From: Ferrovaceae bacterium
Lineage (GTDB): Bacteria; Pseudomonadota; Gammaproteobacteria; Burkholderiales; Ferrovaceae
Direction: 5' to 3'
DNA length: 13,825 nucleotides
Assembly: GCA_027457225.1 (NCBI GenBank)
Contig: DAIDTL010000013.1
Location: 1-13,825, forward strand
Position 1 is the first letter of the stretch, and the number at the start of each line of letters is the position of its first letter. A model generated the notes under the pieces. It searched no databases, was not told the DNA's origin, and was given only the letters and a program-made list of their open reading frames with translations. Below, one piece after another: positions 6,308 through 13,825 of the stretch. Both the position numbers and the translations under genes were made by a program.

Positions 6308-7317
6308 GGCAACATCTCTTGTAGAACCGCGCATTCGTCTTGATATCGGGCGTTGCCAACCTCCAGGGACGGCAACGCTGAGGGAGCAAGACGCGCCAGT
6401 CGGCGCTGGCTGTCCGGAGAAGATTGAAATCCGGCAAGACCAGCCACAATTTGTTGGGCTGCCTCCGGATCATTGCACAACAACACCATGTCACATCCAG
6501 CAGCCAGTGCCGCGTGCGCCCTATCAATTGGCTGTCCGGCTGCTAAAGCACCTTCCATGGAAAGATCATCACTAAAAATCACGCCATCAAAACCAAAAGT
6601 TTCTCGTAATACCTGTTGCAGCCAGAAAGATGAAAAGCCGGCGGGTTGTGCATCTATGGCTGAATACAGAATATGTGCCTGCATGATCCCTTCCAGCCCT
6701 GCCTCGATAAGGCGCTGAAATGGCAGGAGGTCCAGGTGCTTCAGCGTCTCAAGGGAACGGGTATCCTCTGGCAGGTCATGATGTGAATCAGCTTTGACAA
6801 ACCCATGTCCAGGAAAATGTTTTCCCACCGCGGCAAACCCGGCACCTCGCAGCCCCACGCGTAATGCGGAAGCCAGCAGGGCAACAACTTCCGGGTCTCT
6901 ATGAAAAGCACGATCACCAATGACATCGCTATGACCATGATCAATATCGAGTACCGGAGCAAAGGACAAATCTACGCCGTGTAACCGCAGCTCCCAGGCC
7001 AGTACAAATCCAACGGCTTCAGCCAGTCGGAGGGCTTGCGCACGATCGGTATCAAAGCGCAGGCCCAAAGCAGCCATTGCTGGCAATTCGGTAAATCCAT
7101 TGCGAAAACGTTGGACCCGTCCCCCTTCATGGTCCACCGCAATGATCAGTTCCGGTTTGAGATTGTGCAGCTCTGCCGTCAAAACATCGAGCTGTCCAGG
7201 AGATTCAAAATTGCGCGAAAACAGAATCACGCCGCCCACCAGCGGGTGACGAATCAGGGCGCTTTCATCACCATCAGGGTGCAGGCCCACGATATCCAGC
7301 ATGACCGGGCCAATCAC
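6304..7317 (-). CDS. nagZ: Beta-N-acetylhexosaminidase (NagZ, GH3)
   Basis: NagZ removes the N-acetylglucosamine from GlcNAc-1,6-anhydro-muropeptides in the cytoplasm during cell-wall recycling; its product can influence AmpC-type beta-lactamase control in some bacteria. The 337-residue protein has the GH3 hallmarks: KHFPGHG (166-172), DSHHDLP with the catalytic His (177-183), and FSDDLSM holding the nucleophile Asp (248-254). The N-terminus begins IGPVMLDIVG, as expected for the family. The start is GTG, overlapping the acpS stop as GTGA. The gene ends in the same kind of overlap with the metal exporter. No signal peptide is present, in agreement with a cytoplasmic enzyme. Confidence 0.97.
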   Translation of the reverse strand: MIGPVMLDIVGLHPDGDESALIRHPLVGGVILFSRNFESPGQLDVLTAELHNLKPELIIAVDHEGGRVQRFRNGFTELPAMAALGLRFDTDRAQALRLAEAVGFVLAWELRLHGVDLSFAPVLDIDHGHSDVIGDRAFHRDPEVVALLASALRVGLRGAGFAAVGKHFPGHGFVKADSHHDLPEDTRSLETLKHLDLLPFQRLIEAGLEGIMQAHILYSAIDAQPAGFSSFWLQQVLRETFGFDGVIFSDDLSMEGALAAGQPIDRAHAALAAGCDMVLLCNDPEAAQQIVAGLAGFQSSPDSQRRLARLAPSALPSLEVGNARYQDECAVLQEMLP

Positions 7318-7694
7318 AGCCGTTCCAGGATCACGAAAGCCACCGCATGTTGTTCTTCATCCGTAACAGAAACATGGGTATGCGTAATTCCCCTGGCCAG
7401 AGCAAAAGCTTCCAGATCAGGATGCATGGCAATAACTGGCGCGCCCTGTTCATCGTGAGCAGTGCCGATCTTGCGCCAGGTCACTGGGTTGCGAATTCCC
7501 GTGCCCATGGCTTTGGAAAACGCCTCCTTGACTGCGAAACGTTTGGCCAGATAGCGGGCAGGTTGGCCGTGAGCATTGAAGCGTTGCAACTCATAAGGAG
7601 TCAGGAGCTTTTTGGCGAGCCGGGTTCCGTGACGATTCAGGGCATCCCGAATTCGTCGTACCAGCACTGTGTCCACCCCGATCCCAATAATCAT
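7314..7694 (-). CDS. acpS: Holo-[acyl-carrier-protein] synthase
   Basis: AcpS transfers 4'-phosphopantetheine from coenzyme A to a serine of acyl carrier protein, activating it for fatty acid synthesis. The 126 residues match the family. The Mg-binding motifs are present: GIGVDTV with D8 near the start and KRFAVKEAFSKA with E57. The ATG at 7694 is chosen because MIIGIGVD is the standard N-terminus and because it overlaps the pdxJ stop as ATGA. An in-frame start at 7751 would add 19 non-family residues. The pdxJ-acpS pair is a long-conserved proteobacterial arrangement. Confidence 0.97.
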   Translation of the reverse strand: MIIGIGVDTVLVRRIRDALNRHGTRLAKKLLTPYELQRFNAHGQPARYLAKRFAVKEAFSKAMGTGIRNPVTWRKIGTAHDEQGAPVIAMHPDLEAFALARGITHTHVSVTDEEQHAVAFVILERL

Positions 7695-8422
7695 GAAACT
7701 GCGACAGCACCGGTAATAAGTGTCTTCATTTCGCGCACTGCTGTTTCCCAACCCACAAACAACGCTTGCGCCACGATGGCGTGGCCAATATTAAGTTCAC
7801 GAATATTGGCCAGCCTGGCAATCTGGCGTGTGTTGTGATAGTTGAGGCCGTGTCCGGCATTGACCCGTAGCCCAAGACTAGTACCGTAGTCTGCAGCAAT
7901 GCGTAGCCGTTCCAGTTCGATTTTCTGTTGCGCCTCGGTTTCCAGCTCAGCATAGTGTCCGGTATGCAGTTCCACCACCGCGGCACCTGCCGCCTGGGAC
8001 GCATCCAGTTGCGCGTGATCCGCATTGATAAACAGCGACACCCTGATTCCAGCATTTCCCAACTCCTGACAAGCTTTTCGGACACGGTCAAAATGTGTAA
8101 CCACATCCAGCCCGCCTTCCGTGGTGATTTCCTGGCGCCGTTCGGGCACAAAACAAGCATCGTGCGGGCGCGTCTTGAGGGCAATGGCCAACATTTCGTC
8201 CGTCACGGCCATTTCGAGATTCATGCGAGTGGACAATACTTCGCGCAATATTTCCAGGTCGCGATCCTGAATATGGCGGCGGTCTTCGCGCAAGTGCAGC
8301 GTTATAGCATCGGCTCCGGCGTATTCTGCCAGTAGTGCGGCCTGCACCGGACTGGGATAGCGGGTTCCTCGCGCCTGACGTAAAGTGGCGATATGATCAA
8401 TGTTGACGCCCAACTGAATCAC
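7691..8422 (-). CDS. pdxJ: Pyridoxine 5'-phosphate synthase
   Basis: PdxJ condenses 3-amino-2-oxopropyl phosphate (from the PdxA step) with 1-deoxy-D-xylulose 5-phosphate to form pyridoxine 5'-phosphate, the last ring-forming step of the DXP-dependent vitamin B6 pathway. The 243-residue TIM-barrel protein opens with LGVNIDHIATLRQARGTRYP and shows HLREDRRHIQD (around 43-53), the phosphate- and substrate-binding segments, plus VPERRQEITTEGGLDV and the C-terminal LNIGHAIV. The start is GTG, forming a GTGA overlap with the recO stop; no other start fits the family. Gene order recO-pdxJ-acpS matches many beta- and gammaproteobacteria. Confidence 0.98.
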   Translation of the reverse strand: MIQLGVNIDHIATLRQARGTRYPSPVQAALLAEYAGADAITLHLREDRRHIQDRDLEILREVLSTRMNLEMAVTDEMLAIALKTRPHDACFVPERRQEITTEGGLDVVTHFDRVRKACQELGNAGIRVSLFINADHAQLDASQAAGAAVVELHTGHYAELETEAQQKIELERLRIAADYGTSLGLRVNAGHGLNYHNTRQIARLANIRELNIGHAIVAQALFVGWETAVREMKTLITGAVAVS

Positions 8423-9144
8423 AGCGACGGTAGCTCCTGAATGATGCGCCGGGTATGCAAGTCCTGATGATCCAGATGATGCCCCAGCAATTGTCGCATC
8501 AGCTGTTTACTCTGACTCAAGGTCACCGGGTCATCGTAACGTGACTGGGCCATGTCGAGCAGTGTTTTGCCTGCAAATTGTACTGTATTCCTACTCGGCT
8601 CGCCGACCCGAACAGCTCCACGTTCATGCTCAAAGTGGTACTGCACCGTAGCCTCAATAGGTTCCCCGGTATCCGCTTCGCGCTCCAGTTGCAGGGCATA
8701 GCCCAATTCACGCAATAGTGCGATTTCAAAAGCGCGCAACACGGGTTCAAACGGTTCAATAGCAGCCAAACGCGCCAACGCGGTCTGGTAAATTTGAAAC
8801 AGTTCGACGTGGGGATCATCTCTCCCAAGCAGGCGCACCAGCAATTCGTTGAGGTAAAACCCGCAAAACAAAGCGCTGCCTTGCAGCAGTGGCAATCCTC
8901 CCTGCCATTCAGCAGTCTTGAGGGTACGCAGTTCACCATTGCCAAACCAGCTGACCAATAGGGGTTGAAAAGGTTGCATGAGACCCCGCAGTGCAGAGCG
9001 TGGCCGACGAACTCCCTTCGCCACCAGGGGAACGCGCCCGTGGTGAGCAGTAAGAAGTTCCACGATCAGACTGGTTTCTCGCCAGGGCGTGCTGTGCAGC
9101 ACGAAAGCTGGTTCGGACACCGCGTGACTGCGATCAGAGGTCAT
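8419..9144 (-). CDS. recO: DNA repair protein RecO
   Basis: RecO works with RecR (and RecF) to load RecA on single-stranded DNA coated with SSB, in gap repair. The 241-residue protein has the N-terminal OB-fold region: PAFVLHSTPWRETSLIVELLT, then GRVPLVAKGVRRPRS with the basic DNA-binding loop. An all-helical C-terminal part follows (GFYLNELLVRLL, FEIALLRELGYAL). The zinc-finger cysteines found in some RecO proteins are not visible, as in many proteobacterial ones. Its ATG lies 11 nt inside the end of era, so the two genes overlap in different frames. This is the one longer overlap in the series. Confidence 0.96.
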   Translation of the reverse strand: MTSDRSHAVSEPAFVLHSTPWRETSLIVELLTAHHGRVPLVAKGVRRPRSALRGLMQPFQPLLVSWFGNGELRTLKTAEWQGGLPLLQGSALFCGFYLNELLVRLLGRDDPHVELFQIYQTALARLAAIEPFEPVLRAFEIALLRELGYALQLEREADTGEPIEATVQYHFEHERGAVRVGEPSRNTVQFAGKTLLDMAQSRYDDPVTLSQSKQLMRQLLGHHLDHQDLHTRRIIQELPSL

Positions 9145-10015
9145 ATCCCAACTGCCTCAAGGCACGCTCGTCATCGGCCCAGCCTCCCCTGACCTTGACC
9201 CATAGCTCCAGGTGCACCTTGCCCTGTACCAATATTTCGATTTCCTTGCGTGCCTTGGTGCCGATAGCCTTCAACTTCTCTCCCTGATGTCCTATCACGA
9301 TGGCCTTTTGATTGTCATTATCCACCACGATAGTAGCGTGAATTCGGTGCAACCGACCTTCCAGCTGATACTGGTCGATCTGCACCATCGTGGCATAGGG
9401 CAGTTCCTCACCCAGCAAGCGAAACAGCTGCTCACGAATGAATTCTGCGGCCAGGAAACGTTCATTACTATCGGTCAAGTCATCGGCATCATACATAAAT
9501 GGGGCTTCCGGCAGTCGCCTTTGAATTTCCTGCATCAGCCCATCAAAATCCTTATCTTGCTTGGCACTGAGCGGAATCACTGCATCAAACCGAAGTTCCT
9601 TGGCGCGTTCCTGCAAAAAAGGCAATAGCAAAGTACGCGGTTTGACCTGATCCACCTTGTTGATAACCAATAAGGGCCGAACTGCCTTGGGAATCCGGTC
9701 CAGCACCTGCTGATCGGCGATACTCCAACGCAATGCGTCAATCACCATCAGGACCACATCGACATCCTGCAGGGTACTGAGCACGGAACGATTCATGGCC
9801 CGATTAAGTGCATTGCCGTAACGGGTCTGGTAGCCCGGGGTGTCAACAAACACAAACTGTGCTTCCGGGTGTGTCACGATGCCCTTGATGCGCGTTCGCG
9901 TTGTTTGCGGTTTACGCGAAGTGATGCTGATTTTTTGACCGACGAGGTGATTGAGCAGCGTGGATTTTCCTACATTGGGGCGGCCTACGATGGCCACGGT
10001 ACCACAGTGCGTCAT
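9134..10015 (-). CDS. era: GTPase Era
   Basis: Era is an essential GTPase that binds the 3' end of 16S rRNA and helps mature the 30S subunit. The 293 residues show all G motifs: GRPNVGKS (11-18, G1), DTPG (58-61, G3), NKVD (119-122, G4) and SAK (150-152, G5). The C-terminal KH domain has the VIGHQGEKLKAIG loop (240-252), which contacts rRNA. The ATG overlaps the rnc stop as ATGA. The rnc-era pair is conserved and couples two rRNA-processing proteins. Confidence 0.98.
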   Translation of the reverse strand: MTHCGTVAIVGRPNVGKSTLLNHLVGQKISITSRKPQTTRTRIKGIVTHPEAQFVFVDTPGYQTRYGNALNRAMNRSVLSTLQDVDVVLMVIDALRWSIADQQVLDRIPKAVRPLLVINKVDQVKPRTLLLPFLQERAKELRFDAVIPLSAKQDKDFDGLMQEIQRRLPEAPFMYDADDLTDSNERFLAAEFIREQLFRLLGEELPYATMVQIDQYQLEGRLHRIHATIVVDNDNQKAIVIGHQGEKLKAIGTKARKEIEILVQGKVHLELWVKVRGGWADDERALRQLGYDL

Positions 10016-10707
10016 GATCCCGCCCCTGGCAGTTTCTGCAGGGCAAGCTGTGCCGCCAGCTGCTCCGCCATTCGTCGGCTCTTGCCTTCTGCTTCAGTAC
10101 GTAGTGCCATATCATCCACGACGCAAAGCACCCGAAAAGTTTGGTCATGGGCTTCTCCCCGGGTTTCAAGCAGCTGATAGCGTGGCAGTGATCGATGCCG
10201 GGCTTGCAACCACTCCTGCAAACTGGTTTTGGCATCCTTGGGGGTTGCGATGAGGTCGATGGCGTCCATCATGGGCGCCAGGAGGCTTCGAATCACGGCC
10301 TCCGCTGCCGCAAATCCTCCATCTCGAAACACGGCGCCCAGCACGGCTTCGACAGCATCTGCCAGAATAGACGGACGTCCACCCCCTCCGCTCTTGAGTT
10401 CCCCTTCCCCCAGCCGCAACAACTCACCCAGACGCAATTGCTGTGAAATCTGCAGCAAGGCTTCCCGATTGACAAGACCTGCACGAATACGGCTCAGTTC
10501 GCCTTCGGGCAGCTGGGAGTGACGATCGAACAAGATCTGGGCCACGACCAGATTGAGAACACTGTCTCCGAGAAATTCGAGCCGCTCATTGTTGTTTACT
10601 GCATAGCTGCGGTGCGTCAGTGCCTCAAGCGCCAGCGCACTGGACTGAAACACGTAGCCAATCCGCCGACCAAGCTCATGTGCCCGCGTATCGTCAGTGC
10701 GTGTCAT
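10012..10707 (-). CDS. rnc: Ribonuclease III
   Basis: RNase III cuts double-stranded RNA, notably the 30S rRNA precursor and some mRNA leaders. The 231-residue protein has the family signature NERLEFLGDSVL (40-51) with active-site E41, E44 and D48. The second half of the site lies in ILADAVEAVLGAVF. The C-terminal double-stranded RNA-binding domain follows from about residue 158 (TSLQEWLQARH, RGEAHDQTF, SRRMAEQLAAQLAL). It lies 5 nt after lepB without a clear ribosome site, so translation may depend on coupling. In E. coli rnc is autoregulated through a stem in its own leader; nothing comparable could be judged here. Confidence 0.98.
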   Translation of the reverse strand: MTRTDDTRAHELGRRIGYVFQSSALALEALTHRSYAVNNNERLEFLGDSVLNLVVAQILFDRHSQLPEGELSRIRAGLVNREALLQISQQLRLGELLRLGEGELKSGGGGRPSILADAVEAVLGAVFRDGGFAAAEAVIRSLLAPMMDAIDLIATPKDAKTSLQEWLQARHRSLPRYQLLETRGEAHDQTFRVLCVVDDMALRTEAEGKSRRMAEQLAAQLALQKLPGAGS

Positions 10708-10712
10708 GGGAA

Positions 10713-11690
10713 CTAATAAACCAGCGTACCAATCCGGCTAAAGTCATGAAAATTCATCCACACCAGCACGGCTTTGCCCACAATATTGTCCTCCGGAACA
10801 AATCCCCAGTAGCGGCTGTCCGAACTGCGATCCCGATTGTCTCCCATCATGAAGTAGTGCCCGACAGGAACTTTGCAGGCAAATCCATCGGCGTTGTACA
10901 GACAAGCCGAACGGTCTGGAAAGTCTCGCACCTGGGACAGAAAGATAGGGGGTTGCTGATCTACAGTGATGATGCTGTGCTTATGGTCGCCCAGTGTTTC
11001 CTGAAAGCGGTCGAAATTTGCATAGCTTAGCGCATCTTCCAGATCACTGAAGGAGCCATCGGCCGCGGTTGGAACAGTCGTACCATTAATGGTAAGGCGT
11101 TTGGCTTGATAGACCACGGTGTCCCCTGGCAATCCTACCACCCGCTTGATGTAGTTGGTTGAAGGATCTTCAGGATATTTGAATACCATTACCTCACCAC
11201 GTTGCGGATGATTGATACCGATCACGGTATGGTTGGACACCGGAAGCCTGATTCCATACGTGTACTTATTGACCAAAATGAAGTCGCCGATGCGCAGGGT
11301 TGGAATCATTGAGCCGGAGGGGATCTTGAATGGTTCAAACATGAAGGAACGCACCACAAAAACCACCAGGATAACCGGGAAAAAACTCTTTGAAATTTCC
11401 AGCCAGGCGCTTTCTGCAACAACCGGAACGTCCCTTGTGCGCCGTTTGCGCAACCAGTCCCATAACACCACAAGCCCCGTCAACATGCTTGCAGCAAGCA
11501 GGATTTCTGAAAATCCGGTGACCTTGAGCAATAGTCCGAAAGCACAGACCAGCATGACCAACCACGCGGTCTGAACCCACCCGGCATGGCGATCCTGGCG
11601 CCCTCGGGGACGCTTTGAAAATAGATCCCACACGACTACGGGGAGCGTGAAAAGCAATCCGGCAACTCCCAGCTTAAAAAGGTCCATCAT
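10713..11690 (-). CDS. lepB: Signal peptidase I
   Basis: LepB cleaves signal peptides from exported proteins on the outer face of the inner membrane. Of 325 residues, about the first 120 are mainly hydrophobic spans (5-20, 42-78 and 103-116). The catalytic Ser127 lies in PSGSMIPTL, and the general base Lys182 in YIKRVVGLPGD. The late conserved box GDNRDRSSDSRYWG is present. Length and layout resemble the 324-residue E. coli enzyme. Two adjacent ATGs (11690 and 11687) are possible; the first makes an ATGA overlap with the lepA stop. lepA-lepB adjacency is conserved from E. coli onward. Confidence 0.97.
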   Translation of the reverse strand: MMDLFKLGVAGLLFTLPVVVWDLFSKRPRGRQDRHAGWVQTAWLVMLVCAFGLLLKVTGFSEILLAASMLTGLVVLWDWLRKRRTRDVPVVAESAWLEISKSFFPVILVVFVVRSFMFEPFKIPSGSMIPTLRIGDFILVNKYTYGIRLPVSNHTVIGINHPQRGEVMVFKYPEDPSTNYIKRVVGLPGDTVVYQAKRLTINGTTVPTAADGSFSDLEDALSYANFDRFQETLGDHKHSIITVDQQPPIFLSQVRDFPDRSACLYNADGFACKVPVGHYFMMGDNRDRSSDSRYWGFVPEDNIVGKAVLVWMNFHDFSRIGTLVY

Positions 11691-13480
11691 TTACTCTCCA
11701 CTTGCAGGATGGCAAGGAACGCCTCCTGAGGAATTTCCACACTACCCACCTGCTTCATTCGCTTTTTTCCTGCCTTCTGTTTTTCCAGCAGCTTGCGTTT
11801 GCGCGAGATGTCACCACCATAGCATTTGGCCAGAACATTCTTACGCAATGCCTTGATACTTTCACGCGCAATGATATGGGAACCGATCGCAGCCTGCACT
11901 GCCACATCAAACATCTGGCGCGGAATAAGTTCGCGCATTCGGGCAGCCAGTTCTCGTCCTCGGTACAAACTGCTGGAACGGTGGACCACCAGCGACAAGG
12001 CATCCACTTTTTCACCGTTGATCAAGATGTCTAGCTTGACAAGATCGGAAGCGCGGAACGTCTTGAATTCGTAATCCAATGAGGCATAACCCCGGCTTAC
12101 GGATTTCAGTCGATCAAAGAAATCCATGACTACTTCGTTGAGCGGCATTTCATAGGTCAGCACCACTTGGCGTCCCGAATACTGCATGTCAATTTGAACC
12201 CCGCGTTTCTGATTACACAGGGTAATCACGGAACCAACATAATCCTGGGGTAGTAATATGGTGGCATTGATGATGGGCTCCCGAATTTCTTCTATTTTGG
12301 AGGGATCGGGCATACGCGATGGATTTTCAATCTCCTCCACGGTCCCATCCCGCAGCGCCACCTGATAAACCACGGTGGGCGCCGTAGTGATGAGATCCAT
12401 ATCGTATTCGCGTTCCAGGCGCTCCTGTACGATTTCCATGTGCAGCAATCCCAAAAATCCGCAACGGAAACCAAATCCCAGGGCCTGTGAGGTTTCCGGC
12501 TCGTACTGCAAAGAAGCATCATTGAGCTTGAGTTTTTCCAGCGCATCGCGCAGGGCATCGTACTGGTTTGTTTCGACCGGATAAAGACCTGCAAAGACTT
12601 GCGGCTTGATCTCCTTGAACCCTGGAAGCGGCACTGTTGCCGGATTCTGGGCCAAGGTAATGGTGTCTCCCACTCGCGCCGCGTGCAGTTCGCGAATGCC
12701 GGCAATGACAAAACCCACCTGCCCCGCCGAAAGGCTTTCCCGTTGCAGGGACTTTGGAGTAAATACACCGACCTGTTCGCATAAATAGGTGGTTGCTATG
12801 GACATCAGCAAAATCTTGTCTTTGGGGCGCAATACGCCATCCACAACCCGTACCAACATGACTACGCCCACGTAATTGTCGAACCACGAATCAATGATAA
12901 GGGCCTTCAATGGGGCTTGCAGCTTGCCCTGAGGGGGAGGCACCCGGGCAATCACAGCCTCCAGAACGTCTTCTACCCCTTCCCCCGTCTTGGCGCTGAC
13001 CCGCAACGCTTGATGGGCATCAATGCCGATAATGTCTTCGATTTCAGTGATGACCCTTTCAGGTTCCGCTGAAGGCAGGTCGATCTTGTTGAGAACCGGA
13101 ACGACTTCGACCCCCTGTTCGATAGCGGTATAACAATTGGCCACGGTTTGGGCCTCGACCCCCTGCGAGGCATCCACCACCAGCACGGCCCCCTCACAGG
13201 CAGCCAGCGAGCGCGATACTTCGTAGGAAAAATCCACATGCCCAGGGGTGTCTATCAAATTAAGATTGTAGATTTGACCATCGCGTGCCTTGTATTGCAG
13301 GGAGGCTGTCTGGGCCTTGATGGTGATTCCCCTTTCGCGCTCCAAGTCCATGCTATCCAGTACCTGAGACTCCATCTCCCGTTCGGACAAGCCGCCACAG
13401 AGCTGGATAAAGCGGTCTGCCAGCGTGGATTTGCCGTGATCGATGTGTGCGATGATGGAAAAATTTCGGATCAGGTTCAT
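11687..13480 (-). CDS. lepA: Elongation factor 4 (LepA)
   Basis: LepA is a ribosome-associated GTPase, described as back-translocating or as aiding 30S biogenesis and initiation. The 597 residues match the usual length. G motifs are AHIDHGKST (11-19), RGITI (50-54), DTPGH (77-81), NKID (131-134) and SAK (162-164). EF-G-like domains and the LepA-specific C-terminal domain follow, with the basic tail KCYGGDISRKRKLLEKQKAG. The start at 13480 is chosen because MNLIRNFSIIAHIDHG is the family N-terminus. An in-frame start at 13507 would be encoded in the hairpin just upstream. That hairpin ends only 10 nt before the ATG, and no clear Shine-Dalgarno site is left between them. Confidence 0.98.
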   Translation of the reverse strand: MNLIRNFSIIAHIDHGKSTLADRFIQLCGGLSEREMESQVLDSMDLERERGITIKAQTASLQYKARDGQIYNLNLIDTPGHVDFSYEVSRSLAACEGAVLVVDASQGVEAQTVANCYTAIEQGVEVVPVLNKIDLPSAEPERVITEIEDIIGIDAHQALRVSAKTGEGVEDVLEAVIARVPPPQGKLQAPLKALIIDSWFDNYVGVVMLVRVVDGVLRPKDKILLMSIATTYLCEQVGVFTPKSLQRESLSAGQVGFVIAGIRELHAARVGDTITLAQNPATVPLPGFKEIKPQVFAGLYPVETNQYDALRDALEKLKLNDASLQYEPETSQALGFGFRCGFLGLLHMEIVQERLEREYDMDLITTAPTVVYQVALRDGTVEEIENPSRMPDPSKIEEIREPIINATILLPQDYVGSVITLCNQKRGVQIDMQYSGRQVVLTYEMPLNEVVMDFFDRLKSVSRGYASLDYEFKTFRASDLVKLDILINGEKVDALSLVVHRSSSLYRGRELAARMRELIPRQMFDVAVQAAIGSHIIARESIKALRKNVLAKCYGGDISRKRKLLEKQKAGKKRMKQVGSVEIPQEAFLAILQVESK

Positions 13481-13490
13481 GACGTTACGC

Positions 13491-13518
13491 AAAAAAGGGC
13501 ATCCCAAGATGCCCTTTT
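13491..13518 (-). terminator. Intrinsic terminator-like hairpin upstream of lepA
   Basis: Perfect 11-bp arms, AAAAGGGCATC (13493-13503) and GATGCCCTTTT (13508-13518), enclose a 4-nt loop. Read on the minus strand the stem ends in six T (to 13491), the form of a Rho-independent terminator for the glutaredoxin-like gene. On the + strand only four T follow. The position, 10 nt before the lepA ATG, also allows a role as attenuator or leader structure of the lepA operon. Confidence 0.75.
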
Positions 13519-13566
13519 GACAGGTTAGGGGGCCAAAAAGCCCGTAAAACCAGCATTCTAGATGAA

Positions 13567-13825
13567 TTATGCCATCTTTGCAGGACGATCTTGTTCGCGG
13601 TGCTGCAAGGCGGCATCCAGTAACGCTTCATCGAAATGATAATGAAAAATCTCGCGCTCCCCATCCATCAGAAGAGGAACCCGTTCTCCAAAACGTGCCT
13701 CTAGTTCCGGGCTGGCATCCACATCAACGACGTTGAATTCAAAGCGCCGTATTTGCTGGGCGGATTCCAGGGCATCGATCATGTCATGACAAAGATGGCA
13801 ATAGTCCCGGCTGTAGAGCGTAAAG
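13567..13825 (-). CDS. Glutaredoxin-like (DUF836 type) protein, 5' partial
   Basis: The frame runs through the right edge of the window, so the start is missing. Reading from the edge gives FTLYSRDYCHLCHDMIDALE, with the C-x-x-C redox site (CHLC) in the usual place after the first beta strand. The rest fits a short thioredoxin fold: FEFNVVDVDASPELEARFG, then the cis-Pro segment ERVPLLMDGE. It ends in a variable tail with TAA. The internal ATG at 13782 would remove the redox site and is not the start. Probably only a few N-terminal residues are lacking. The family acts as small thiol-disulfide proteins of uncertain partner. A terminator-like hairpin separates it from lepA. Confidence 0.87.
   Translation of the reverse strand, partial: FTLYSRDYCHLCHDMIDALESAQQIRRFEFNVVDVDASPELEARFGERVPLLMDGEREIFHYHFDEALLDAALQHREQDRPAKMA

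Noticed and set aside
7695..7751. Longer N-terminus for AcpS
   Set aside because: The extra 19 residues lie before the standard MIIGIGVD start and inside pdxJ; the ATGA overlap supports 7694.
2900..13450. Plus-strand open frames inside the housekeeping genes
   Set aside because: All lie antisense to well-supported family proteins and have no domain, start-site or codon support.
13481..13507. Longer N-terminus for LepA
   Set aside because: The nine extra residues are encoded by the hairpin and do not match the family N-terminus.
13567..13782. Glutaredoxin-like protein starting at the internal ATG
   Set aside because: The C-x-x-C site is encoded upstream of that ATG in the same frame, so the gene is simply cut by the window edge.
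1..13825. CRISPR arrays, insertion sequences, phage genes or toxin-antitoxin modules
   Set aside because: No regularly spaced repeats, transposase motifs, terminal inverted repeats or known toxin or antitoxin folds were seen.

Overview
The window looks like a chromosomal segment of a betaproteobacterium, most likely Nitrosomonadales-like. This placement is inferred from gene order (lepA-lepB-rnc-era-recO-pdxJ-acpS-nagZ, and uvrC-pgsA followed by tRNA-Gly and tRNA-Cys) and from the style of the Crp/Fnr, BON and DUF2934 proteins. No search was run, so the rank below class is tentative.

Left part (1-1960), accessory and the least explained. It holds the 3' part of a Crp/Fnr-family regulator on the + strand, followed by a two-hairpin element ending in an intrinsic terminator (a possible small RNA or a long 3' UTR). 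Next come two small minus-strand genes, a DUF2934 protein and an exported single-BON-domain protein. Last is a pair of tiny + strand ORFs (58 and 27 codons), each with one predicted membrane segment, joined by an ATGA stop/start overlap. These ORFs are previously unannotated candidates.

Right part (2031-13825), housekeeping, all on the minus strand. In transcription order it reads: glutaredoxin-like protein (5' end outside the window), a terminator-like hairpin, lepA, lepB, rnc, era, recO, pdxJ, acpS, nagZ, a CDF metal exporter, a family 5-like uracil-DNA glycosylase, uvrC, pgsA, tRNA-Gly(GCC) and tRNA-Cys(GCA). Eight of the eleven protein-gene junctions from lepA to pgsA overlap. Seven of these are 4-nt ATGA or GTGA overlaps, and one is 11 nt (era/recO). 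The other gaps are 5, 20 and 9 nt, so this is probably one long, translationally coupled operon. It covers ribosome function (lepA, era, rnc), protein secretion (lepB), DNA repair (recO, udg, uvrC), cofactor and lipid synthesis (pdxJ, acpS, pgsA), wall recycling (nagZ) and metal efflux.

I found no CRISPR array, insertion sequence, phage gene, toxin-antitoxin pair or recognisable new defence system. The best candidates for something undescribed are the coupled micro-ORFs, the hairpin/terminator RNA element at about 680-763, and the hairpin only 10 nt upstream of the lepA start.
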